64,000 nt of DNA from Blastopirellula sp. (lineage in GTDB: Bacteria > Planctomycetota > Planctomycetia > Pirellulales > Pirellulaceae). The stretch covers positions 36,616 through 100,615 of the forward strand of contig NVWB01000004.1 in the NCBI GenBank assembly GCA_002733575.1. Direction: 5' to 3'. The number at the start of each line of letters is the position of its first letter. Positions within the stretch are counted from its first letter, which is position 1. The translations under genes were made by a program, and so were the position numbers. This document shows positions 1 to 8,580 of this stretch, piece after piece. The notes below the pieces were generated by a model. That model was given only the letters and a program-made list of their open reading frames with translations, was not told where the DNA came from and did no database searches.

Positions 1-1
1 T

Positions 2-1252
2 GAAGGACCGAAAGCAGGCTCCTATCAATTTAGTGCCAACACGGTCCGCAGAGCAACGGAATTTTATAGCAAGGTTAAACACCTTGAGCCTCTAGCCGAG
101 TCGACGCCTGGCCTTTATCAGCATTTTCTCTCGGCGCCTAAATCTCGCTGGATGTCAGGCATCGTATATCAATTGCCAGAATGGACTAAAAAACGTTACT
201 ATGGGCAAGCGATATGGCAGTGGGTTGGGCTAGTGACCGTAGTTGTTGTGGGACTGGTCCTTATGTTTTTCGCCCATCGAATTGGACAAGCGAATAAAAA
301 CAAAATTGAGAAATTGGGTGTCGTGCGTTACATTCTCAATATCGCCTTTCCCATTGCAGCCATGTTGGTTCCGTTGTTGGCACGTGAGTTTATCGCAAAC
401 GATCTTTCGATCTCAGGCGCTTTGCTGGCAACCACTAAATTTTCGTGCAATGTTGTCTTTTTAATCTCACTAATAATCGTCATCTTTAGTGCCAGCAATC
501 GCATTGCAGAAGTTATTATTTCGTCACCCGGATATCACCCCAAAGGCTTAGATGCCCAGTTGATTCGTATCGTGAGTAGGATCGGCGGCATTGTGTTGGG
601 CACAGTGGTCTTTTTAGAAGGAGGTCAGTTTCTTGGGGTTCCACTCACTACATTGTTGGCTGGTGCTGGGGTCGGAGGTCTGGCAGTTGCGCTGGCAGCC
701 CAAGACACGCTTAAAAATGTTTTCGGCAGCATCATGATCATTCTCGATAAACCGTATCGCGTTGGCGAGAGAATTGTAACGGGAAGTTACGATGGCGTGG
801 TGGAAGAGATCGGTATTCGTTCCACAAAAATCCGGTTACTAACCGGGCATCTGGCCACGATCCCCAATGAAGAAATGGCCCGCAGTGACATCGAAAATGT
901 CGGTCGCAGAACGCATGTCCGACGTGTTTCAGACATCGCGATTCGGCTTGATACTTCGCCAGAAAAAACAGAGCAAGCGGTTGAAATTATTCGCGAGATA
1001 TTAAAAGACCATGAAGGACTAAACGAAAACTTTCCACCGCGAGTTTACTTCTCACAGCTAGATCGAGATTGCTTAATGATTCGCATGATGTACTGGTATC
1101 ATCCGCCAGAATACTGGGACTATATGGCATTTTCTGAAAAGGTGAACTTACAGATCACACGCCAATTTGCCGCAGCCGGAATTGAACTTGCCCTGCCGAG
1201 TCAAAATCTGATGCTTACCAATGAGCCAGGTCAAGAAACGCCAGGGCCTTAA
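2..1252 (+). CDS. MscS-family mechanosensitive ion channel, 5' end outside window
   Basis: The reading frame is open from the first codon of the window, so the gene begins upstream; an internal ATG at 152 is probably not the true start. The visible 416 residues show several hydrophobic helices, then the glycine/alanine-rich pore helix (GAGVGGLAVALAAQDTLKN) and the conserved beta-domain segment ending in DKPYRVGERI, which are hallmarks of MscS channels. These inner-membrane channels open under tension and release solutes during hypo-osmotic shock. The missing N-terminus probably includes a periplasmic or extra-membrane region, because the residues before the first helix are soluble in character. 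Seen: pore and beta-domain motifs. Inferred: channel activity. Subfamily not assigned. Confidence 0.9.
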   Translation, partial: EGPKAGSYQFSANTVRRATEFYSKVKHLEPLAESTPGLYQHFLSAPKSRWMSGIVYQLPEWTKKRYYGQAIWQWVGLVTVVVVGLVLMFFAHRIGQANKNKIEKLGVVRYILNIAFPIAAMLVPLLAREFIANDLSISGALLATTKFSCNVVFLISLIIVIFSASNRIAEVIISSPGYHPKGLDAQLIRIVSRIGGIVLGTVVFLEGGQFLGVPLTTLLAGAGVGGLAVALAAQDTLKNVFGSIMIILDKPYRVGERIVTGSYDGVVEEIGIRSTKIRLLTGHLATIPNEEMARSDIENVGRRTHVRRVSDIAIRLDTSPEKTEQAVEIIREILKDHEGLNENFPPRVYFSQLDRDCLMIRMMYWYHPPEYWDYMAFSEKVNLQITRQFAAAGIELALPSQNLMLTNEPGQETPGP

Positions 1253-1281
1253 TCAGCATCAAGTCACAGCCTTGGTCGCTG

Positions 1282-2745
1282 CTACTTCTTCAACTTCACT
1301 TGCTTCATCATCTGCTGCACGATTTCTGGATTCTCTGCGGCAATGTTTGTCGTATTGTCTTGATCGTTTGACAAATCATACAAATCGGTTTGTGTCACTT
1401 TGCCATTTTTGTGTTTCACAATCAAACGGTGGGTGTTGTTGCGCACACTGATGGCATCGCCCCAATAACTGATTGCTGACTTCGCGTCTTCATACGGTTT
1501 CCCTTGAAGCAAAGCGGCAAAGCTTCGCCCATCCAGGGCATGCTCGGTCTGTTGAAACTTGGGAGCACACAATTCAATCAAAGTTGGATACAAGTCAATC
1601 GTTTCGACCAAAGTATCAGTCTTCACACCGGCCGCTTCCATGCCAGGTGCGCGGACCATTAACACGCTGCGGTTGGCTCGTTCCAAGGGTGTATGTTTGG
1701 CCCAAATTTGTTGTTCGCCTAAGTGCCAACCATGATCTCCCCACACCACCACGACGGTGTTATCGGCCATGTCTAAATCATCCAACGCTTTGAGCACTCT
1801 GCCCACCTGTCGATCTGAATATCGAACACAGGCCAAATACGCACGCCGGGCCATGCGATGTGCATCGGGCGAAAGAGGATTCGTCTTTTTATAAGGCGTG
1901 CTGTACTTGTAGAATTCTCCGCTGCCATGCCAATACGATTCTGGCTTGACTGCATCTGCGGCAATATCAATGTCGACACCTTCAAACGCGTCCCAATCTT
2001 GCTTGGTCGCCACAAACGGGAGATGGGGTTTAAAGAAACCGAGCCCCATGAAGAACGGCTTGTCCCCTTTTTTGAATTCTTTTAGTTGTTCAATCGCCGT
2101 ATCGGCCAGCATGCCATCCGGCAAGTCAGAATCATTTTCAGCGGTGAACTCCATCAGGTCTTTGTGTCCGCCTCCATCTTCACGATGTTTGCCTCCTTCA
2201 TACGCAAAGAAGATTCCCCAGCCCCGCTTCCATGGACCGAACGGAGTCGGCAAGTGATCCCAAGCATGCGGCACTTCGTCCCGTCCATCGCCTTGCCCGT
2301 TGTATGCGTAAACACGCCCATCGGCAGTGTGCGATATTTTTCCGATACAACTGGTCACATAGCCACTTCGCCGAAACAGTTCCGGCAACGACTGTGCCCC
2401 AGCAGTTTGGGTTTGCTTTAGCGCTGAAGCCCCTGCATACAAACCCGCATTGCTACGAGTCACGCCGCTGGCCGCCGGACTTCGCCCGGTCAACAACGCA
2501 TATCGCGAAGCCCCACAGGTAGCGACCTGAACATAATGCCGCGTGAACAAGCAGCCCTGCTTGGCTAACCGATCCAAATTTGGAGACTGCGCGTCTTTGA
2601 TCCCATAACAACCAAGCTCTGGCCGCAGGTCATCAATCGCGATGAATAACACATTGAACTTGTTCTGTGCTGGCTCAGCCGCAGCCTGCTTGACCGACAG
2701 AAAGGATAAACAGCCAACGATGCACAAAGAGAATATTCGATTCAT
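1282..2745 (-). CDS. Exported sulfatase, iduronate-2-sulfatase-like
   Basis: The 487-residue protein has a signal peptide (residues 1-23, cut near AAAEP). It then has the metal-binding start FIAIDDLRPELGCYG and the sulfatase signature C77-G-A-S-R, where Cys77 would be converted to formylglycine. A second metal site appears late (WGDHGWHLGEQ). The IDDLRPELGCYG start and the alanine in the signature fit the iduronate-2-sulfatase-like group common in planctomycetes. It would remove sulfate esters from polysaccharides in the periplasm or outside the cell. It converges on the MscS gene with a 29-nt gap. Substrate is not readable from sequence; the sulfatase assignment itself is firm. Confidence 0.93.
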   Translation of the reverse strand: MNRIFSLCIVGCLSFLSVKQAAAEPAQNKFNVLFIAIDDLRPELGCYGIKDAQSPNLDRLAKQGCLFTRHYVQVATCGASRYALLTGRSPAASGVTRSNAGLYAGASALKQTQTAGAQSLPELFRRSGYVTSCIGKISHTADGRVYAYNGQGDGRDEVPHAWDHLPTPFGPWKRGWGIFFAYEGGKHREDGGGHKDLMEFTAENDSDLPDGMLADTAIEQLKEFKKGDKPFFMGLGFFKPHLPFVATKQDWDAFEGVDIDIAADAVKPESYWHGSGEFYKYSTPYKKTNPLSPDAHRMARRAYLACVRYSDRQVGRVLKALDDLDMADNTVVVVWGDHGWHLGEQQIWAKHTPLERANRSVLMVRAPGMEAAGVKTDTLVETIDLYPTLIELCAPKFQQTEHALDGRSFAALLQGKPYEDAKSAISYWGDAISVRNNTHRLIVKHKNGKVTQTDLYDLSNDQDNTTNIAAENPEIVQQMMKQVKLKK

Positions 2746-2937
2746 GAGCCTTGGTTCTTCGTAAGTTCAGTGAATAACGTATGGAATGGGGAATCATTAT
2801 AACCTAGAGAAGAAAGAAGTTGAACGCAGGAGCCTCAATTAATGAGAAAAGTGTTGACACCGCTCAGTTTGGGCGTAAAAATGTGGCATTGAGAGCCTGT
2901 TTTCTAGAATTGCCATTCATCAAACCGGAGGTCCGCC

Positions 2938-3546
2938 ATGGGTTACATGCATATGTTTTACGGTGTCGATCTTGATCGAGTACAAGCTCTGTTCGGATCA
3001 AACGACGAGGCGTTTGTGGAGGATTTCCTCAAAGCTCAGGCCGAAGAGCTTGAAGATAACGATGCTTTTTTTGAGGATGAAATTGAGGAAGGCGATTGCC
3101 CTAGCTCCGAGACCGCGCTGCGAGAGATTGTCGCTGGCAAGATTCTGCATGAAGGGAGCCCTGCTATGTATGGCTATGTGTTGAAGATCATTTGCGAACA
3201 CCTGGGCGAGTCGATCATGTATGACGTGTACGCGGTGAGCGATCATCCGTACAAATCGCAGTTGGCCAGTTCAGGCCCGCCGATTGCGATTCCTGATGAC
3301 CCCGCAGATTTCCCAGATATAGGGCATCTCTCGATCAAAGACATTCCGGCCGAACTCCAGAGGATTGATGCGGCTCCACAAAAAGCGAAGAAGTCGCTCG
3401 TGTTAAGTCTAATTAATTGGGCTTCCAAAGGAATGATCGCTCGACAAATGGACGATGACGAAGCGATTGAAGACATGAATGCCTATCGCGATACGTTAAA
3501 AGAGGCCCAAAGTAAAAACCTCTCTCTGGTGTCCTTTCGACATTGA
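2938..3546 (+). CDS. Hypothetical acidic protein, possibly DUF7691-like
   Basis: A 202-residue soluble protein with no signal peptide or membrane helix. A clear ribosome-binding site (GGAGG, 8 nt upstream) supports the ATG at 2938. The N-terminus (MGYMHMFYGVDLDRVQALFG) and the acidic middle resemble a small family of cytoplasmic proteins I associate with DUF7691, but this is from memory and weak. The C-terminus is rich in charged helix. It stands alone: divergent from the sulfatase upstream and convergent with the next gene, whose stop is 4 nt away. No function is proposed. Confidence 0.75.
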   Translation: MGYMHMFYGVDLDRVQALFGSNDEAFVEDFLKAQAEELEDNDAFFEDEIEEGDCPSSETALREIVAGKILHEGSPAMYGYVLKIICEHLGESIMYDVYAVSDHPYKSQLASSGPPIAIPDDPADFPDIGHLSIKDIPAELQRIDAAPQKAKKSLVLSLINWASKGMIARQMDDDEAIEDMNAYRDTLKEAQSKNLSLVSFRH

Positions 3547-3550
3547 TCAC

Positions 3551-4852
3551 CTACTTCTTACTCGCCCAATACTTCGGCAAGTCGTCCTTCGTCTCACGCA
3601 AGATTTCTAGAATGGCTTGGCGGTCTTTGGGCGACAGGTGGGCGTAGTCTTCGTCGGTGTTTTTGCCCGTAAGGATTTCCCACAGTTGCCGGTAGATTGG
3701 CCCTGTGGCCGAATCAGGCAATGCGTCGAACGCTTCGCTGTAGATCAAATAACTACAAGGGTATTTGAACAACCGGGTTTGCAAGTCAAGCTGACGCAAT
3801 GTTCGTCCCTGGGAATCAAAAGGGCCCAGTGCGGCAAACTCTTCTGTGTATGCAGACGTGCCAGTTACCGGAGATTTCAGCCGGTATTCGTCGACCATCA
3901 ACAGGTGGTCAACCACATTCTTGGCACCACTTTCGTACCGGCGAATGGTCGATTCACTTTGAAAGTTTTCCGGTCGTTCTAATGCTTCATTCAACACATC
4001 GCAATCCCGAGCAGTCCAAATCGCTTGGTAGTTGGCTTTGGTAATGGCGTTGTGTGTTTGGGTTTGATGCTCCATGACCATCAACGAAACTATGTCACTA
4101 TGCTTCGAGAGATAGCGCGACGTGGCAAAATAATCTTCCAGCGATACCACATTCGAGCCCCGCTCGCGGTCTAACGATTCAGGAGTTTCGGTCGAGCGAA
4201 TCGAACTGTTGCCCATGTGGTGGTCGTCGCCATGCGTTCCAGTTACATACCAACCGCCCCAACGCTGCTTGAAGGGGCTTTCGTGCGTGCTGATAAATGA
4301 ACCATGTTGCAATTGAGCCCGGCCATCGGCACCAGGGTAAACAGATCGTACCGTGTGCCCTGGCACGCCTTGGGTCATCGAACCAGCATGACACTGGGTA
4401 CATTCATACGTGTGGCGTTTGAACTGAGGCCGGCGAGTCGGGTTTTGATCAAGCGAATAAAACACTGCCCCTAGTTTTGGATCAGCCGCGGCAATTTCTA
4501 CCACAGTACCCCCAACGACAAAGCCGACATAGACATCGTCGTTAAAGTAAACGGCCCTCGGGGTGTTCGGTGAGATGCGGCGAAGTTGGAAACTGGTTTT
4601 TGAGAAGACGAGCCCTTGCGAGTTCACCGGTACTTCCAATGCTTCAAGCACTGCCTTCAAGTAGCCAGTTTTGGCATCGTAACGCATTTTGACATCGTCC
4701 GAGTCAATCTTCTCTTGCAGCCGCGAGATGACGTTGTCAACTTCGGCAGTGTTGTAGTTGATCGGCGGGTCTTCAAAGTCGTATTGTGCCAGGGCGGCAG
4801 ATGCGAGAATCGAAAGTAGGACCGGCACGCTTAGTAGTGATTTACGGTTCAT
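3551..4852 (-). CDS. Exported protein with one c-type haem motif (CTQCH)
   Basis: The start at 4852 is chosen because it opens a good signal peptide (MNRKSLLSVPVLL to ALAQ); the frame stays open to 4945, but those extra residues look like leader sequence. The mature protein of about 410 residues has one CTQCH motif at residues 151-155, preceded by KRHTYE, consistent with covalent haem attachment outside the cytoplasm. Tryptophan- and histidine-rich stretches follow (HGDDHHMG), and there is no membrane helix after the signal. I recognise a planctomycete cytochrome-like hypothetical but not a named family. Redox function is inferred from the haem motif only. Confidence 0.72.
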   Translation of the reverse strand: MNRKSLLSVPVLLSILASAALAQYDFEDPPINYNTAEVDNVISRLQEKIDSDDVKMRYDAKTGYLKAVLEALEVPVNSQGLVFSKTSFQLRRISPNTPRAVYFNDDVYVGFVVGGTVVEIAAADPKLGAVFYSLDQNPTRRPQFKRHTYECTQCHAGSMTQGVPGHTVRSVYPGADGRAQLQHGSFISTHESPFKQRWGGWYVTGTHGDDHHMGNSSIRSTETPESLDRERGSNVVSLEDYFATSRYLSKHSDIVSLMVMEHQTQTHNAITKANYQAIWTARDCDVLNEALERPENFQSESTIRRYESGAKNVVDHLLMVDEYRLKSPVTGTSAYTEEFAALGPFDSQGRTLRQLDLQTRLFKYPCSYLIYSEAFDALPDSATGPIYRQLWEILTGKNTDEDYAHLSPKDRQAILEILRETKDDLPKYWASKK

Positions 4853-5083
4853 GATTTTCGAGGTGGGAAAGTGGGTTGTGTTCTTAAATAAGACTTGTTT
4901 GTCCAGTTTAACCAAAGATCGACCAAAAATCAACCAGAAAAACATGATTTCTTGGGTGAAAGTTCGACTATTTTCGGTTAGAATGTGACGAAACGTGTGT
5001 GTGCAGCGTGCTCCACCGCACAGTGCGGCAATCTTCTTCGTTTGGGTAGTTTATTCCTGTTTTTAGTATCGAGAGTAATAAAG

Positions 5084-5989
5084 ATGCGTCACTTGATTAC
5101 GGCCATTTGTCTTACGGCTATGTTGATTTCTACCAGCACTCTTTTTGCACAAGCGAAAAAGAAGCAGGCCCAGCCGCCAAAGCCGGAGCCAACACGGACT
5201 GAAGTTTATAAAACGATTGGCGATGTCGAACTGCGGATGCACATCTTTGAACCAGCCGGTCACAAGCCGAGTGACAATCGCCCGGCGATTGTTTTCTTCT
5301 TCGGCGGTGGTTGGAAGGGTGGAACACCCAACCAGTTTTACACACACTGTAAGCACCTGGCCGACAAAGGGATGCTGGCCATGAGTGCTGAGTACCGTGT
5401 TTCATCAAGGCACAACACCACCGCTGATAAATGTGTGGCCGATGCGAAAAGTTCGATGCGTTGGATTCGCAACAATGCCGTGAAGTTAGGTGTGAACCCT
5501 GACATGGTTGCCGCCGGTGGTGGATCGGCAGGCGGACACTTGGCCGCCTGCTTGGGAACCATCGAAGGCTTCAACGAATCAGGCGAGTCGACCGCCACAT
5601 CTTCTGTGCCGCAAGCCCTGTTGTTATTCAACCCAGCCTGTGTGTTAGATATGGTTGATGGAGAGACACCGATTGATAAAGAAAAATACGCCGGACTCGA
5701 AGCCCGCATGGGCACCAAGCCGGTCAACTTGTCGCCCTATCATCACGTAAAAAAAGACGCCCCGCCTACGATCATCTTCCACGGCATCGCCGACACGACC
5801 GTGCCTTACCGAACGGCAGAACTGTTCACCAACGCCATGAAAGAACACGGCAACCGCTGCGAACTCAAAGGCTACCCCGGCCAGGGGCACGGCTTTTTCA
5901 ACTACGGCCGCGATAAGAACAAAGCGTACGATAAAATTGAGAAGCAGGTAGATGCGTTTTTAGTGAGCTTGGGTTTCTTGGAAGGGTAG
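5084..5989 (+). CDS. Secreted alpha/beta-hydrolase (acetyl esterase/lipase type)
   Basis: The start at 5084 gives a clean signal peptide (MRHLITAICLTAMLI to LFAQA); the upstream in-frame ATG at 4985 adds residues unlike an export signal. Motifs of the esterase/lipase group follow in order: an oxyanion-hole glycine run (FFFGGGWKGG), the nucleophile elbow GGGSAGGHLA, an acid residue in HGIADTTVPY, and the catalytic histidine in GQGHGFF. It probably removes acetyl or other acyl groups from carbohydrates outside the cytoplasm, which fits the many sulfatases nearby. The same fold recurs fused to a sulfatase at 17.6 kb. Confidence 0.9.
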   Translation: MRHLITAICLTAMLISTSTLFAQAKKKQAQPPKPEPTRTEVYKTIGDVELRMHIFEPAGHKPSDNRPAIVFFFGGGWKGGTPNQFYTHCKHLADKGMLAMSAEYRVSSRHNTTADKCVADAKSSMRWIRNNAVKLGVNPDMVAAGGGSAGGHLAACLGTIEGFNESGESTATSSVPQALLLFNPACVLDMVDGETPIDKEKYAGLEARMGTKPVNLSPYHHVKKDAPPTIIFHGIADTTVPYRTAELFTNAMKEHGNRCELKGYPGQGHGFFNYGRDKNKAYDKIEKQVDAFLVSLGFLEG

Positions 5990-6084
5990 AAGGAAGAACT
6001 TTTGTCAGCTAAATTTTCAGCTTGTATTAGTCAGCACCCCATTCCACAGCATTAATACTAGTTGTTTGCAATTAGTTCTTCGGC

Positions 6085-6567
6085 GTGGTAAACTTCAGTT
6101 TTGGTCTGATTATTCATCCGAATTTTCTGCATCTAAAGCAATGGTCGCCGTGTGGCGATTACAGAATAAATAATCAAGTACTTAACTTTGTGGTTGTTCG
6201 AATGTGGCTTGAAGCTTTACCTGAAAATTGTCCTTTACCTAATGCAATGGCCCCGGCAGATTTTCTTTGTTTCAGGTTAGTAACAGAAATCCAGCCAATT
6301 GTAGAGGATTATTATTCTCTCCGAGAAATATTCCCAGATAAAAAATTTAATACCTGTGAGTGTCGAGCAAGGTCACTTTCAGTATTTAGCGAAAAATCTG
6401 ATTGTGAGATAATAAATAAATTACCTGCGCACCGTAATAAACATATGGTCGCATTAAGGTTATCGCCCGACTGTGGACTTATTAAGCAAACGGGAAATAA
6501 GAAGACACACTTTTCATGGTGGGTTCAGGAATGCTTTTTAAACCACCTTGTATTTGAAGGGGTATAA
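6085..6567 (+). CDS. Hypothetical protein, first gene of an AT-rich pair
   Basis: A 160-residue ORF opening with GTG three codons after the upstream in-frame stop, so 6085 is nearly the only available start; no good ribosome-binding site is visible. The protein is soluble, with several cysteines (CECRARS, RLSPDCG) and a tryptophan-rich end (THFSWWVQECF). I do not recognise the family. Its TAA ends one base before the ATG of the next gene, a spacing typical of translational coupling. Base composition is distinctly AT-rich compared with neighbours, and synonymous choice is correspondingly A/T-biased, suggesting transfer. Function unknown. Confidence 0.6.
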   Translation: MVNFSFGLIIHPNFLHLKQWSPCGDYRINNQVLNFVVVRMWLEALPENCPLPNAMAPADFLCFRLVTEIQPIVEDYYSLREIFPDKKFNTCECRARSLSVFSEKSDCEIINKLPAHRNKHMVALRLSPDCGLIKQTGNKKTHFSWWVQECFLNHLVFEGV

Positions 6568-6568
6568 T

Positions 6569-7744
6569 ATGGGCACTCCAATATTTCTAAAGGATATATT
6601 GTTATATTACGATACACCACAGCTCTTTGCTGCGTGTGATCTAGTTGGCACTAATTATCTCTGCATGCTCGTTGAGCAGTCTTCAGATATTGATAAATTT
6701 GCATGCGTCTCATTGTCCGAACAAAAGTTAATTCATTTTACTACTGGCAAGGTAGATCTGAGAGAGATTTTTTTATATCCAGAAATAAAACAGTTTTTTC
6801 AACTAGATGTCTTGGATTACCAATCAAATGATTTTGAGATCGAATCATTAAGTGCCCCAGAATTCCCTCTTCATTGGTTGCCTGAAGAAGGTGTTTTAAT
6901 AAATAATATTCAATCTCAATCAGAAATTATTGTCGAATCAAAACAGAAGGCGAGAACAATTGTTCACTTGAGTCTTAATCCGCCAGAATCAATAAATGAA
7001 CCGCGGATAAATGCACTAACTTTATCGGATGCACTTTTGTGTTTTCAAACGATGTTGAAATATGCATATAAAAGATCAATTGCAGTTCTACCGTCCGATA
7101 AGCGTAAGCAGTTGAATGTTAACGAAAACTATCAACTTGATGTGTTTGGCTTTGCGCACGGATCGTTTAGGGTAAAAATGCAATCACAAGCTTACCAAAA
7201 TCTGCTTGGAGAGACTGAAATAATTAAAGCTCTAGAACTAGTTGATAAACTTGTTGAGAATATCGACAATCCTGAGGAGTCTTTACAGCTTTTATTAGAG
7301 AATAAGGGACACTTTGCAAGTAGCTATATTAGATTTCTAAAACACATCGCTGATGGGAAAAGCAAGATTTCATACTCTTGGGCATATTCGGCTCTCGAAG
7401 AACCTCTAACTAAACAAATTACCAGTGATCAAGCGCAGCGTCTATTCGAACTATTCAATCATCAAGACGAGCTAAAAGAAGAGGAAATCGAGTTAATTGG
7501 TTTCTTTGATAAGATAGACATAAAATTGGGAAAATGGAGACTTGTTGACCAAGGGAGAGAGATCCATAACGGAGAACTTGGAGAGGTTGAAGGGTTAACC
7601 TTGCAAGGGGTTGTCATCGGCACGGAGCTTTACAAGCTCAAATGTGTAGAAAAGATATTTGAAATTCATGGTACAAGTGAAGAGAAGAAATCACTTCAAA
7701 TAATTGATCTTATCCCATTAAGCCCTCAAGAAGACACCGACTAA
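6569..7744 (+). CDS. Hypothetical protein, DUF6575-like, second gene of AT-rich pair
   Basis: A 391-residue soluble protein. The start at 6569 is preferred over the in-frame ATG at 6548 because it is preceded by GAAGGGG and directly follows the stop of the first gene. The N-terminal 90 residues (FYDTPQLF-type pattern: LLYYDTPQLFAACDLVGTNY, later TTGKVDLREIF) resemble DUF6575, recalled from memory as a domain of unknown function often in mobile or accessory loci. The C-terminal 300 residues are helical and acidic with no motif I can name. The tight coupling with the previous gene suggests the two products act together. Low GC suggests recent acquisition. Confidence 0.68.
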   Translation: MGTPIFLKDILLYYDTPQLFAACDLVGTNYLCMLVEQSSDIDKFACVSLSEQKLIHFTTGKVDLREIFLYPEIKQFFQLDVLDYQSNDFEIESLSAPEFPLHWLPEEGVLINNIQSQSEIIVESKQKARTIVHLSLNPPESINEPRINALTLSDALLCFQTMLKYAYKRSIAVLPSDKRKQLNVNENYQLDVFGFAHGSFRVKMQSQAYQNLLGETEIIKALELVDKLVENIDNPEESLQLLLENKGHFASSYIRFLKHIADGKSKISYSWAYSALEEPLTKQITSDQAQRLFELFNHQDELKEEEIELIGFFDKIDIKLGKWRLVDQGREIHNGELGEVEGLTLQGVVIGTELYKLKCVEKIFEIHGTSEEKKSLQIIDLIPLSPQEDTD

Positions 7745-7750
7745 AAAAAT

Positions 7751-8068
7751 TTGTAGGATGGATGGTCTACAAAAAGTCGGTGTGGGATTTGATTAGATTA
7801 GCCACTAATTTATCGTTCCGTTAATAATACCCGGCGTGCAGCCATCCATCTGTCTATGCGGATTGCTTTCAATAGAGCTACCCCATCTGATCAACCACTT
7901 GCTTGGTACTGTGCCTGGGCAATCTATCGGAGATCCGTTTGCCGAATGTGATTGAGACCGGATAAACAGATGGATGGCGGCAATGCGATTGTGATTCAAT
8001 TGAACGGGTTTACTGTGGACGTTACAATCGATTGGAGAAAGTTTTGGTATAGACCATCTATCCTACCA
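7751..8068. repeat. Nested inverted repeats, MITE-like element of about 318 bp
   Basis: Outer arms at 7751-7769 and 8050-8068 match as inverted repeats at 17 of 19 positions (TGTAGGATGGATGGTCTA type). Inner arms at 7841-7861 and 7958-7978 match at 19 of 21 positions (GCCATCCATCTGT core, 13 bp perfect). Outer and inner arms share the core ATGGATGG. No credible gene lies inside; the whole 7745-8111 gap is otherwise empty. The structure fits a miniature inverted-repeat element or a folded RNA. It begins 7 nt after the stop of the AT-rich cassette, so it could also act as its transcription end. Confidence 0.6.
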
Positions 8069-8111
8069 GACTAAGTTCAAAAAGTATCTAGAAAGCAAAT
8101 TCAATAGCTCA

Positions 8112-8462
8112 ATGTTCGAAGAACAATTTACTATCGAAAGACCTTCTCACGCACTTGGTCCCATGGTAACCAAGATGGCGTTAAAGGGTGCCACGCGTGG
8201 GATGATTATTCAAAAGCTACGCTCAGAACGTCTCGATGAAATCACCGCAGAAACACTCGCGGACAATGCCTTTCGTGCAGTGGCAATCCGCAAACGGATC
8301 AAGGGCATCGGAATCATGTTGATGGGCCTGATGATAATCGGGGCCGGGCTCTATTCGACTATCGACATTCGAGTTGACTCCTCAATAAAGATCATCTTCT
8401 GCGGTGTGATCGTCTTGGGCCTCGGATTGGCGATGTTATTGCATCGGACGAGACTGACATAA
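8112..8462 (+). CDS. Small two-helix membrane protein, unknown
   Basis: A 116-residue protein: a soluble, basic N-terminal half of about 60 residues (helical, containing KMALKGATRGMIIQKL), then two hydrophobic helices (GIGIMLMGLMIIGAGLY and IIFCGVIVLGLGLAMLL) separated by a short polar turn. I do not recognise a family. It sits between the inverted-repeat element and a hairpin terminator and has no obvious operon partner. Membrane location is clear from sequence; role is not. Confidence 0.6.
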   Translation: MFEEQFTIERPSHALGPMVTKMALKGATRGMIIQKLRSERLDEITAETLADNAFRAVAIRKRIKGIGIMLMGLMIIGAGLYSTIDIRVDSSIKIIFCGVIVLGLGLAMLLHRTRLT

Positions 8463-8520
8463 GTTGCTTGGCTGCACTTCATGGCGGCTGACGAGCAGTA
8501 CACCCTACGGTGAATTAAAA

Positions 8521-8553
8521 AAAGGGGAACGAACTAGATGTTCGTTCCCCTTT
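8521..8553. terminator. Bidirectional hairpin terminator
   Basis: A perfect 14-bp stem (AAAGGGGAACGAAC, 8521-8534, with 8540-8553) and a 5-nt loop, flanked by A on the left and T on the right. It lies between the convergent genes ending at 8462 (+) and 8581 (-), so it can end both transcripts. Confidence 0.85.
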
Positions 8554-8580
8554 AAATTCTATTCATGTTTGCCGTGAACT

